The translations under genes were made by a program, and so were the position numbers. Positions 1 to 7,692 of a stretch of 22,137 nt of DNA are shown here, one piece after another (position 1 is the stretch's first letter; each line of letters opens with the position of its first letter). A model generated the notes under the pieces. It was not told where the DNA came from. It was given only the letters and a program-made list of their open reading frames with translations, and made no database searches. The stretch lies in NCBI GenBank assembly GCA_037440765.1, contig JBBITL010000071.1, positions 1 through 22,137 of the forward strand, given 5' to 3'. The stretch comes from DTKY01 sp037440765 (GTDB lineage: Bacteria; Acidobacteriota; Terriglobia; Bryobacterales; Bryobacteraceae).

Positions 1-36
1 GGTCCAGGCCGCAGGCGGCGTCCCAGGGCGCTGTGA
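1..36 (+). CDS. C-terminal tail of an upstream gene (partial)
   Basis: The first frame is open from the left edge of the window and closes at TGA 34-36, giving a short Arg/Pro-rich tail that ends in RPRAL. The stop overlaps the GTG start of the next gene in a GTGA arrangement. This is the same style of junction seen repeatedly further down the locus, so the fragment is probably the end of a real upstream member of the polysaccharide operon. Eleven codons are too few to assign a family. It could also be chance open sequence. Confidence 0.4.
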   Translation, partial: GPGRRRRPRAL

Positions 37-1169
37 TCGCGCCGATTCGAGTGCTGGTGGCCGGACACACCTATATGCTGCGCATCAACCAGCAGAAACT
101 GGAAGCGCTGGCGCGGTGTTGCGAGGCGGTGGGCGCGCTGATACCTGCCCGCTGGCGGAACCTGAACGGCCTGGATGCGGGCGAGCCGTTTGGCCCGGAG
201 CCCGGCTTTGGCTCGTACACGGTCTTCACGGCGCCCGTGGCGCGCGCCGGGCACGTCGCCAGCTTCCTGTTTGAGCCCGCAGCGGTTGTGCGTGCGCTGG
301 CCCGGTTCAGGCCCGACATCCTCCAGGTGGACCAGGAGGTCTACTCCCTGGCTTCGGCCCAGCTTGCCCTGGCCGCCAGGGCAATGCGGTGCAAACTGGC
401 CGTGTTCGGCTGGGAGAATCTGGACCGGCGGCTTCCGCTGCCGCAGCGCGCGGCCAGGCGGACGGTCCTGTCGGCAGCCGGCGCGGTCATCGGCGGCAGC
501 TCGGAGGGGGCGGCGCTGGCGGGCAGGTGGGGTTTCAACGGGCGGGTCGAGGTCATCCCCCAGCTGGGCGTCGATCCTTCCTTCTTTTGTCCTTCCAGCC
601 GCAGGCGGGCGGGCGACTTCAACGTTGGCTTCGTGGGCAGGCTGGTGCGTGAGAAAGGCGTCGACCTGCTGCTCCAGGCGCTGGCGGTGCTGGCGCAAAG
701 GGGGCGCCGCTTCCGCGCCACCATATGCGGCGCCGGTCCCCTCGGGGGCCAGCTCCGGATCCTGGCCGAGGATCTGGGCATCTCGGGGAGAGTTGCGTGG
801 ACGGGCGCGCTGCCCCACTCGCGCGTGCCTGAAGTATTGCAACAACTGGACGTGCTGGTATTGCCGTCGCGGCAGACCGCGTTCTGGAAAGAGCAGTTCG
901 GCCACGTCCTGATCGAAGCCATGGCCATGGGAATACCCGTGGTGGGCTCAGCCTCGGGAGCCATTCCCGAGGTGATCGGGCGGCCGGATCTTGTCTTCCC
1001 GGAGGAGGACGCGGGGCAACTGGCGGCGATCCTGGAGCGGCTGATCCGCCTGCCGGACTGGCGGCAGGAGGTGGAGGTCTACGGAATCGGCCGGGTTGGC
1101 CGATACTACACGCACCAGAGGATTGCGGAAAGGCTTACTGCGCTGTGGACCGATGTTCTGAAAGCATGA
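33..1169 (+). CDS. GT4-family glycosyltransferase
   Basis: This 378-residue protein is predicted to transfer a sugar from a nucleotide-sugar donor onto a growing lipid-linked glycan at the cytoplasmic face of the membrane. It has the GT-B architecture. The N-terminal acceptor half spans about residues 1-180. The C-terminal donor half carries GFVGRLVREKG (199-209), CGAGP (232-236) and the retaining GT4 EX7E motif at E287 and E295 within EQFGHVLIEAMAMG, followed by GAIPEVI. The length is normal for the family. The GTG start at 33 was chosen because it overlaps the stop of the preceding frame (GTGA). The 3' end overlaps the next gene's ATG (ATGA at 1166-1169), so translation is probably coupled. 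The sugar specificity cannot be read from the sequence. The gene belongs to the polysaccharide cluster that runs to 11726. Confidence 0.88.
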   Translation: MIAPIRVLVAGHTYMLRINQQKLEALARCCEAVGALIPARWRNLNGLDAGEPFGPEPGFGSYTVFTAPVARAGHVASFLFEPAAVVRALARFRPDILQVDQEVYSLASAQLALAARAMRCKLAVFGWENLDRRLPLPQRAARRTVLSAAGAVIGGSSEGAALAGRWGFNGRVEVIPQLGVDPSFFCPSSRRRAGDFNVGFVGRLVREKGVDLLLQALAVLAQRGRRFRATICGAGPLGGQLRILAEDLGISGRVAWTGALPHSRVPEVLQQLDVLVLPSRQTAFWKEQFGHVLIEAMAMGIPVVGSASGAIPEVIGRPDLVFPEEDAGQLAAILERLIRLPDWRQEVEVYGIGRVGRYYTHQRIAERLTALWTDVLKA

Positions 1170-1912
1170 TTCCGGCGTACCCGGGCAGGCGCGCAACGGG
1201 CACCACCGGGCAGGTGCTTGAGTTCTACAACACTTACAACCGGCGTCCGACGGTGGAAGATGCCGGGGCGAGGGCCACCATCTTCCGGTCGTTCCGGCGA
1301 TCTCTGAAGGGCCTGCTGCCGCAAGACCTGTCCACCCCGATCCTGGACATCGCCTGCGGGGAAGGCGCCTTGCTGTGCTACCTGCGGGAACTGGGTTATT
1401 CGAATCTGGCGGGCTGTGACCTGTCGCCCGAAAACGTCATGATCTGCCGCCGCCTGGGTCTGGCGTTCGTCGAGCAGGCCGACGCGCTCAACCTGTCGGG
1501 GATGCCCGGACTGGCCCGCTACGGCGCGATCTTCGCCATGGACATGCTGGAGCACCTGCCCAAGCAGCGGGCCGCCGGCTTCCTCGAGCAATTGCGCGGC
1601 CTGCTGCTGCCGGGCGGCTGCCTGGTCATCCAGACCATGAACATGGGCAGCCTGCCCGGCTGGTTCCACCGGTATTCCGACGTGACGCACGAGTTCGGCC
1701 TGACCGAGAGGAGCGCCGCCACGCTGATGCAGGTGGCCGGATTCCGGCCCGAGCGGATCGAAGTCCGTTCGGCCTGGAACGCGACAACGGCGGCGGGGCG
1801 CCTGCGTGAGGTGTACCTCAGGGTGCTTCACCAATTCATCTGGATTGCGGAGGGCGCCACGCGGCCCCGCATCCCCACCCGGAACATCCTGGTCCGGGCA
1901 TCGGTGCCATGA
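1166..1912 (+). CDS. SAM-dependent methyltransferase (class I)
   Basis: This 248-residue class I (Rossmann) methyltransferase is probably a sugar or glycan methylase, given its place between two glycosyltransferases. Motif I is DIACGEG at 61-67, the ribose-binding acidic residue is D85 in GCDLSPENV, and motif IV is the DMLEHLP segment near 126-132. LLLPGGCLVIQT (about 146-157) is the usual post-motif III strand. The start was set at the ATG that overlaps the upstream stop (ATGA). A GTG 21 nt upstream in the same frame is possible but would overlap the preceding gene further. The 3' end overlaps the next ATG in the same way (1909-1912). The acceptor is unknown. A methyl group on the terminal sugar can act as a chain-length cap in some polysaccharide systems, but nothing here proves that role. 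Confidence 0.85.
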   Translation: MIPAYPGRRATGTTGQVLEFYNTYNRRPTVEDAGARATIFRSFRRSLKGLLPQDLSTPILDIACGEGALLCYLRELGYSNLAGCDLSPENVMICRRLGLAFVEQADALNLSGMPGLARYGAIFAMDMLEHLPKQRAAGFLEQLRGLLLPGGCLVIQTMNMGSLPGWFHRYSDVTHEFGLTERSAATLMQVAGFRPERIEVRSAWNATTAAGRLREVYLRVLHQFIWIAEGATRPRIPTRNILVRASVP

Positions 1913-3009
1913 GAGTGCTGTTCATCGCCCTGGGAGCCTACGCCGGCGTGGGCGGCCTGGAGCGTTTCAACCAGCGGGTGGTGACTGCGCTGGCCGGCCT
2001 GGCCGCCTCCGAGGGTCTGGAGGCGCGCGTGATCGCGCTGTGGGACACCGCGCCGGAGGCGGCCGCCGCGCCCGCCGGCGTGGCATTCACGCCGGGGGGC
2101 CGGAGCAAGTTGCGCGCCGCCGCGGCGTTTGCCCGCGACCTGCTCCGGCGGCGGCCGGACGTGGTGCTGTACGGACACGTTCTGTTGTCGCCGCTCGCGC
2201 TGCTCGCTCGGGTGCTCAGCCCCCGGAGCCGCCACGTGCTGTTTGCGCACGGGCGTGAAGTGTGGCGCGAGTCGTTCCGCAGCAGAATCCCGCTCTGGGA
2301 GCGCCTGGCGGTCCTGGCCGGAATCGACCGGGTGGCCGCGGTGAGCCGGCTCACGGCCGGGCGGATGAGCGCGGCCTACGGCGTGCCGGCGGCGCGGTTC
2401 TGCCTGCTGCCCAACGCCGTCGATGAGCCGCTGTCAGCGCCGGGACACAGGAACAACGGGGGCGGCGAACAGCGCCTGCTCACCGTGGCCCGGCTGAGCC
2501 GCAAGGACAGGTGCAAGGGTTGCGACAAGGTCATACAGGCGATGCCGGCGGTGCTGGCCCAGGCGCCCGGCGCCCGCTATGAGGTTGTGGGAGACGGCCC
2601 GCTCAGGGCCGAACTGGAGCAACTGGCGCGGGATTTGGGGGTGAGCCACGCAGTGCGGTTTCGAGGCCGCGTGGATGACCGGGAACTGGAGCGGATCTAC
2701 CGCGACGCCCACGTGATGGTCATGCCTTCGACGGGCGAGGGTTTCGGCATCGTGTATCTGGAAGCATGGAAACACGGCCTGCCGGTGGTGGCGGGCGACC
2801 GGGACGCCGGCTCCGAGGTTGTCGCCGACGGGGTGGACGGCCTGTGCGTCAACCCGGCCTCGGTCGATTCGATCGCCAGGGCGCTGGTCGATCTCCTGAA
2901 CCATCCGGACAAGGCCGCGGCCATGGGGCGGCGCGGCTACCAGAAGGTGATGGAGCGGTACACACACGCTCACTTCCTCCGGAATCTGAGGCAAATCCTA
3001 CAGGCATAG
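1909..3009 (+). CDS. GT4-family glycosyltransferase
   Basis: This 366-residue GT-B glycosyltransferase has the N-terminal GVGGLERF loop (13-20) typical of GT4 enzymes. It also has FAHGREVWRE in the acceptor domain, LLPNAVD (166-172) at the interdomain linker, VARLSRKDRCKGCD in the donor domain, GDGP (228-231), and the EX7E motif at E277 and E285 in STGEGFGIVYLEAWKHG. The segment RKDRCKGCDKVIQAM resembles the lysine-bearing donor phosphate-binding loop. It overlaps the preceding methyltransferase by 4 nt and is followed after 4 nt by a second methyltransferase. The likely role is addition of one sugar to the lipid-linked repeat unit on the cytoplasmic side. Donor and linkage cannot be predicted. 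Confidence 0.88.
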   Translation: MRVLFIALGAYAGVGGLERFNQRVVTALAGLAASEGLEARVIALWDTAPEAAAAPAGVAFTPGGRSKLRAAAAFARDLLRRRPDVVLYGHVLLSPLALLARVLSPRSRHVLFAHGREVWRESFRSRIPLWERLAVLAGIDRVAAVSRLTAGRMSAAYGVPAARFCLLPNAVDEPLSAPGHRNNGGGEQRLLTVARLSRKDRCKGCDKVIQAMPAVLAQAPGARYEVVGDGPLRAELEQLARDLGVSHAVRFRGRVDDRELERIYRDAHVMVMPSTGEGFGIVYLEAWKHGLPVVAGDRDAGSEVVADGVDGLCVNPASVDSIARALVDLLNHPDKAAAMGRRGYQKVMERYTHAHFLRNLRQILQA

Positions 3010-3013
3010 GCCG

Positions 3014-3844
3014 ATGCAGGCATACGAGAATCGCCCGTACTGGACCCGGCTCCACGCCAGCAACCCCGGCCGGCTGTCAGCGGTGGGCTACGCGGGGCTG
3101 GGCGAGGGATTCAACCGGGCGTCCTACCGCCTGCGCAGGCGGGCGGTGTGGCGGCTGTTGGGGCGCAACGGGCGCGCCGAGGCTCCCTCGCTGCTGGAGG
3201 CCGCCGCGGGCGTGGGCGCCTATGCGCAAACCTGGGCGCGGCTGGCGGTGTCCCGATGGACCGGGCTGGACATCTCCGCCGAGGCCGTGGATCATTGCCG
3301 CAGAGAGTTCCCCTGGGGCCGGTTCTTCCAGCAGGACATCGCCTCGACGGGGTGGCCGGAGGAGGCAGGCCCCGGGCGTTCCTTCGACCTGGTGACGGCC
3401 ATCGACGTCCTCTATCACCTGGTGGAAGACGGCGCGTTCGAGGCGGCTGTGGCGAACTTGGCCGGGCGGGTGCGGCCGGGCGGCCTGCTGCTGGTCTCCG
3501 ACGTGTTCGTCCCGCACGACAGGCAGATTGCAGCTCACGTGAAACGCCGCTCGCTCGCCAGCTATCACAGGGCGCTCGGCCCCGAGATGGAGCTCATCGA
3601 CCGGGAGCCGGTCTTCTCCATCTTGGCGGATGCGGTGCCGCGGTCGGCGGCGCACGTGCCGGACCACGCGCTGCTGGCGGCCTGGCGTGCTCTGGCCAAG
3701 ACACTGGTGAGCGCGCCGCGGCCGCTGCGAAACGCTCTGGGTGCGGCGGCGGTGGCGGCGGCCTGGCCGCTGGACGGCCTGTTGCGGCGGGCGGGCCTGG
3801 CGCGCGGCGTCAATCTGGAACTGGCCTTGTTCAGGCGGACTTGA
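3014..3844 (+). CDS. SAM-dependent methyltransferase
   Basis: This 276-residue protein has a class I methyltransferase fold in its first two thirds. The motif I variant LEAAAGVGAYA is at 61-71, GLDISAEAVDHC follows with the ribose-binding D86, LVTAIDVLYHLVEDG lies near 126-140, and VRPGGLLLVSDVF at 153-165. The C-terminal 60 residues are Ala/Leu/Arg rich and less recognisable. Motif I has AAAG in place of the common D/E-x-G-x-G, so the glycine loop is relaxed but still plausible. The gene begins 4 nt after the previous stop and ends 1 nt before asnB. The cluster context suggests modification of a glycan or sugar intermediate. The protein is unrelated in detail to the other methyltransferase at 1166, so the two probably act at different positions. 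Confidence 0.8.
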   Translation: MQAYENRPYWTRLHASNPGRLSAVGYAGLGEGFNRASYRLRRRAVWRLLGRNGRAEAPSLLEAAAGVGAYAQTWARLAVSRWTGLDISAEAVDHCRREFPWGRFFQQDIASTGWPEEAGPGRSFDLVTAIDVLYHLVEDGAFEAAVANLAGRVRPGGLLLVSDVFVPHDRQIAAHVKRRSLASYHRALGPEMELIDREPVFSILADAVPRSAAHVPDHALLAAWRALAKTLVSAPRPLRNALGAAAVAAAWPLDGLLRRAGLARGVNLELALFRRT

Positions 3845-3845
3845 G

Positions 3846-5777
3846 ATGTGCGGCATAGCCGGATTGATCGCCCCGAGGTCCGCTGATGGCGCCGTGGCAG
3901 CCATGGTCGCCTCGATGTCGCATCGGGGGCCGGACGACCACGGAGTGGTCAGCCTGAAGGCCGGCGGCCGGTCAGTGACGCTGGGCAGCGCCCGGCTGGC
4001 GGTTCTCGACCTTTCCCCCTCCGGACACATGCCCATGGAAGATCCGGCCAGCGGTAACCGGATCGTCTACAACGGCGAGGTCTACAACTACCGGGAGCTG
4101 AGGGATCTGCTCGAATCGCTCGGTGAGACCTTCTTTTCGGAGACGGACACCGAGGTGGTTCTCAAAGGCTATCGCCGGTGGGGGGAGGATGTAGTGCGAG
4201 GCCTGCGGGGCATGTTCGCCTTCGCCATCTGGAACCACGCGCGAAGGGAGCTGTTTGTGGCCCGCGACCGGCTGGGCGAGAAGCCTCTCTACCACTGGAA
4301 CCCGGGTGACGGGCGCTTCCTGTTCGGCTCCGAGGTGCGCGCGCTGCTGGCGAGCGGGCTGGTTCCCCGCCGGCTGGAGCAGGACGCGCTGCCCGTGTAT
4401 CTTTCCAACGGCTTCCTGGCCGGCCCTCTGACCATGGTGCGCGGCGTAGAAAGCCTGCCGCCGGCGCACTGGATGCGCGTTTCGGCCGAGGGGCGGGTGC
4501 TCGAGACGGTTCAGTACTGGCGTCCGGAGGCGGCGCGGCCGGCCGCCGGCGAGCCGGACTCCGGCGAGCGGCTGCGCGCGGAGCTGGAAGAGGCGGTGCG
4601 CATGCGCCTGGTGAGCGATTTGCCGGTCGGCGCGTTCCTGTCGGGCGGACTGGATTCATCCATCATCGTGGCCATCGCCGCCGAAGCCGGCCCCAGGGTT
4701 CGCACCTTCTCGGTGACGTTTGACGAGGCCGGCTACGATGAATCCGCCTACTCAGACTGGGTCGCGCGCCGCTTCGCCACAGGTCACAGCCAGGTGCGGC
4801 TGTGCCCCCGGGAGTTCGCGGGCTGGCTGCCCAATGCCGTGGACGCCATGGACCAGCCCACCTACGACGGCGTCAACACCTACTGCGTGAGCCGGGCGGC
4901 CAAGGCGGCTGGTCTGACGGTGGCGCTTTCCGGGCTGGGAGGAGACGAGACCTTCGGCGGATACCCGTTCTTCAACACCGTGCCCTGGGTTGAGCGGTGC
5001 GCCAGTCTGGCGGCCGGGGCCCCGGCCCCGCTGCTGCGCCTGGCGAGCCAGGCCATGGCGAGCCAGGGTTTCCGGGTCTCGGCCCCCTGGAAACTGGCCG
5101 AGGCCTGGCATGCCGCCTTGGAGAACGGTGTGCACCGCGTGCCGCGGATGCTGCCGGCCTATCAGTCTGCCCAGTTGCTGTTCCCCTGGTGGGTCCGGCA
5201 GCAGTTGATCGCCGCAGGGGCCGCCGGGAACGGGCACCATGTGGCCTTCGGCCTGCCGGACAGGCTCGTCGCGCTGCTCAACTCGGAGGCGGACTCCGGA
5301 CGGCCCGACAACCAGCTTAGCCTGCTCTCGCTCAGACTCTTCCTGGGGGAGCGGTGCCTGCGCGACTCCGACTCGATGAGCATGGCTGTCTCGCTCGAGC
5401 TGCGTTCCGTATTCACCGACCATCGTTTCATCGAGGCGGCCTGGAGCGTGCCGGCCGCCCGGCGCTGCGCCGGCGCTCCGGACAAGCCGTTCCTGCGGCG
5501 TCTGTTCAGCTCCCGGCTCGGCGAGGACTTTCCAGCAAGGAAGAAGCAGGGCTTTGTTCTGCCCCTGGATGCATGGCTTCAGAGGCCCCGGGTCCTGGGC
5601 TGGATTGAGGAGGTGCTGTCCAGCCGTTCCCTGGTCAGTTCCATCGGTCTGGAGCCGGGCGTCGTGTCCGGCCTGCTCGGGGCTTATCGCAGGCGGCGGC
5701 CGCGCGTCCCCTGGAGCCGGGTGTGGGCGCTTTTCGTGCTTGCCCGCTGGTGCCAGCACAACCGGGTCTCCCTATGA
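3846..5777 (+). CDS. asnB: Asparagine synthase-type glutamine amidotransferase
   Basis: This 643-residue class II amidotransferase/ATP-pyrophosphatase hydrolyses glutamine in its N-terminal domain and passes ammonia to a carboxylate adenylated by the C-terminal domain. The start is fixed by MCGIAGLI, whose Cys2 becomes the catalytic nucleophile after Met removal. HRGPDDHG (26-33), YNGEVYNY (75-82) and the DRLGEKPLY loop (141-149) are classical. The ATP loop is SGGLDSS at 266-272, and LSGLGGDETFGGY (361-373) and AMDQPTYDG are conserved. In polysaccharide loci such proteins often amidate uronic acids or other glycan carboxylates instead of making free asparagine; that is an inference from context. 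The gene starts 1 nt after the methyltransferase stop and overlaps the next gene by 4 nt (ATGA). Confidence 0.93.
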   Translation: MCGIAGLIAPRSADGAVAAMVASMSHRGPDDHGVVSLKAGGRSVTLGSARLAVLDLSPSGHMPMEDPASGNRIVYNGEVYNYRELRDLLESLGETFFSETDTEVVLKGYRRWGEDVVRGLRGMFAFAIWNHARRELFVARDRLGEKPLYHWNPGDGRFLFGSEVRALLASGLVPRRLEQDALPVYLSNGFLAGPLTMVRGVESLPPAHWMRVSAEGRVLETVQYWRPEAARPAAGEPDSGERLRAELEEAVRMRLVSDLPVGAFLSGGLDSSIIVAIAAEAGPRVRTFSVTFDEAGYDESAYSDWVARRFATGHSQVRLCPREFAGWLPNAVDAMDQPTYDGVNTYCVSRAAKAAGLTVALSGLGGDETFGGYPFFNTVPWVERCASLAAGAPAPLLRLASQAMASQGFRVSAPWKLAEAWHAALENGVHRVPRMLPAYQSAQLLFPWWVRQQLIAAGAAGNGHHVAFGLPDRLVALLNSEADSGRPDNQLSLLSLRLFLGERCLRDSDSMSMAVSLELRSVFTDHRFIEAAWSVPAARRCAGAPDKPFLRRLFSSRLGEDFPARKKQGFVLPLDAWLQRPRVLGWIEEVLSSRSLVSSIGLEPGVVSGLLGAYRRRRPRVPWSRVWALFVLARWCQHNRVSL

Positions 5778-7687
5778 AACTGCTCTACATTGCCAACGTC
5801 AGCGACCTGTACGGCGCCAGCCGCTCTCTGGTTCGGCTGGCCGGCCGCTTCGCCCGGGAGGGCCACCAGGTGCGGGCGATCCTGCCGGCCGAGGGCCCCC
5901 TGAGGGAACGGCTGGAGGACGCCGGAGTCGAGGTGATCATCCACGGCAGCCTCCCGGTCCTTACCAGGAGGGAACTGGGCACGGCCGCCGGCCGGCTCAG
6001 GCTTCTGCTGAGGACGCCGGCGAGCGTCGTCCGCCTGGCCGCGCACATCCGCCGCTTCCGGCCGGACATTGTGCACACCAACAGCGCCGTGGTGTTCACG
6101 GGCGCCCTGGCGGCCCGGCTGTGCGGGCGGGCGCATGTCTGGCACATGCGCGAGTTCCTGGCCGACATCAGCCCCTTGTGGCATGTCTATCAATGGGTGA
6201 TGTATCTGCTCTCCTCCCGGATCGTGTGCAACTCGGCGGCCGTGGCCGGCCAGTTTCACCCCTCGCTGCGGAACAGACGGGTGCAGGTGATCTATAACGG
6301 CGTCCCCGCCTGCGACCCGGCGCCTCCCCCGGCCGCGCGGTTGGAGGCGTTCAAGCGGGAACACGGCATCACGGGAAGTCCTGTGGTGGGTGTCGTGGGG
6401 CGCCTCAACCTGGAGCAGAAGGGCCAGGACGTATTCGTGGCTGCGGCGGCCGCGCTGGCCCACCGGTTCCCGCAGGCAGCCTTCGTGGTGGCGGGCAGCC
6501 CGTTTCCCGGCAATGAAGAGCACGGCCGCAGGCTGCGGCGCCTGGTAGCGGGGTTGGGGCTCGGCGACAGAGTTGTCTTCACCGGAGATGTGCGGGACCT
6601 GGCCTGCCTGCACGCGGCGCTGGATGTGTGTGTGTTGCCGGCGCGGAAGCCCGAAGGGCTCGGCAATGTCCTTCTCGAGGCGATGGCGCTCGGCCGGCCG
6701 GTGATCGGCAGCGCTGTCGGAGGCATCCCTGAAGTCATTGAAGACGGAGTCACCGGCCTGCTGGTGGCGCCGAACGACTCCGGCGGCCTGGCCGGGGCGC
6801 TCGAGCGCCTGCTGGCGGACACGGGGCTGCGCGTCCGGATGGGCAACGCCGGGCGGCGGCGCTTCGAAGAACGGTTCGAACTGGAGGCCTGCTCGGCTGA
6901 GGTGGAGAGGCTGTACCGCGCCGTGGCAGGGGACCGGCGCGCGGCTCGTGTCCTTGGCATGCGCGTGGACCGGACCAGCTACCAGGAGGCCGCCCGCAAG
7001 GCGCTGGACTGGGCGCTGGCAGGCGAGTCGCGCTACCTGTGCGCGGCCAGCGTGAACAACGTCATGGAGGCGCACGACTCGGCCGATTTCATGCGAGTGA
7101 TGAATGAGGCCGACCTGGTGACTCCCGACGGCATGCCGCTGGTGTGGGGCATGCGCCTGCTGGGCGCTTCCGGCGCCACCCGGGTCTACGGGCCGGATCT
7201 TACGCCGGTGGTTCTCGGCGAGGCCGAGCGGGCCGGCGTGCCTGTCGGATTCTATGGCGCCACGGCGCCGGTGCTGGCCAGGCTCGAGGCCCGACTGCGG
7301 CGGCGCTTCCCAAAACTGAATGCCCCCTACTGGTACGCTCCTCCCTTCCGGCCCCTGTCGCCCTCCGAGGACGAAGAGGTAGTCAGGCAGTTGCGGCGGG
7401 CCGGTGTTCGCATACTGTTCGTTGGACTGGGCACGCCCAAGCAGGAGCGCTGGATGGCGGCGCATCGCGGCCGGGTGCCGGCGGTGATGCTGGGGGTGGG
7501 CGCGGCCTTCGACTTCCTGGCCGGTGTGAAGCCGCAGGCGCCCGGCTGGATGCAGAACCACGGCCTGGAGTGGATGTTCCGTCTGGCGTGCGAGCCGCGG
7601 CGCCTGTGGCGGCGCTACCTCAAGCACAATCCCAGGTTCGCGGCGCTGTTTGCCGCTCAATGGCTGGAGCAGCGCTTTACGGGCTAG
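5774..7687 (+). CDS. Bifunctional GT4 glycosyltransferase fused to WecG/TagA (GT26) glycosyltransferase
   Basis: This 637-residue protein joins two normally separate enzymes. Residues 1 to about 385 form a GT-B enzyme with NVSDLYGASRSL near the N-terminus, VIYNGVP (172-178), VVGRLNLEQKGQD (207-219) and the EX7E pair E294/E302 in KPEGLGNVLLEAM. Residues from about 393 to 630 are a WecG/TagA/CpsF domain with CAASVNNVMEAHDS (423-436), the catalytic-type Asp in TPDGMPLVWG (D452), GLGTPKQERWMA with Q557, and the C-terminal GLEWMFRL and RRLWRRYL segments that place TagA enzymes at the membrane. TagA-type enzymes add ManNAc or ManNAcA to a polyprenyl-linked sugar, so the fusion could add two consecutive residues. 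The ATG start overlaps the asnB stop (ATGA). The WbaP-like initiating enzyme follows after 5 nt. The frame runs unbroken through the junction. Confidence 0.9.
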   Translation: MKLLYIANVSDLYGASRSLVRLAGRFAREGHQVRAILPAEGPLRERLEDAGVEVIIHGSLPVLTRRELGTAAGRLRLLLRTPASVVRLAAHIRRFRPDIVHTNSAVVFTGALAARLCGRAHVWHMREFLADISPLWHVYQWVMYLLSSRIVCNSAAVAGQFHPSLRNRRVQVIYNGVPACDPAPPPAARLEAFKREHGITGSPVVGVVGRLNLEQKGQDVFVAAAAALAHRFPQAAFVVAGSPFPGNEEHGRRLRRLVAGLGLGDRVVFTGDVRDLACLHAALDVCVLPARKPEGLGNVLLEAMALGRPVIGSAVGGIPEVIEDGVTGLLVAPNDSGGLAGALERLLADTGLRVRMGNAGRRRFEERFELEACSAEVERLYRAVAGDRRAARVLGMRVDRTSYQEAARKALDWALAGESRYLCAASVNNVMEAHDSADFMRVMNEADLVTPDGMPLVWGMRLLGASGATRVYGPDLTPVVLGEAERAGVPVGFYGATAPVLARLEARLRRRFPKLNAPYWYAPPFRPLSPSEDEEVVRQLRRAGVRILFVGLGTPKQERWMAAHRGRVPAVMLGVGAAFDFLAGVKPQAPGWMQNHGLEWMFRLACEPRRLWRRYLKHNPRFAALFAAQWLEQRFTG

Positions 7688-7692
7688 TCTCC

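Noticed and set aside
3741..3845. An N-terminal extension of the AsnB-type protein
   Set aside because: Class II amidotransferases need Cys at position 2. MCGIAGLI at 3846 gives that and follows the previous stop by 1 nt.
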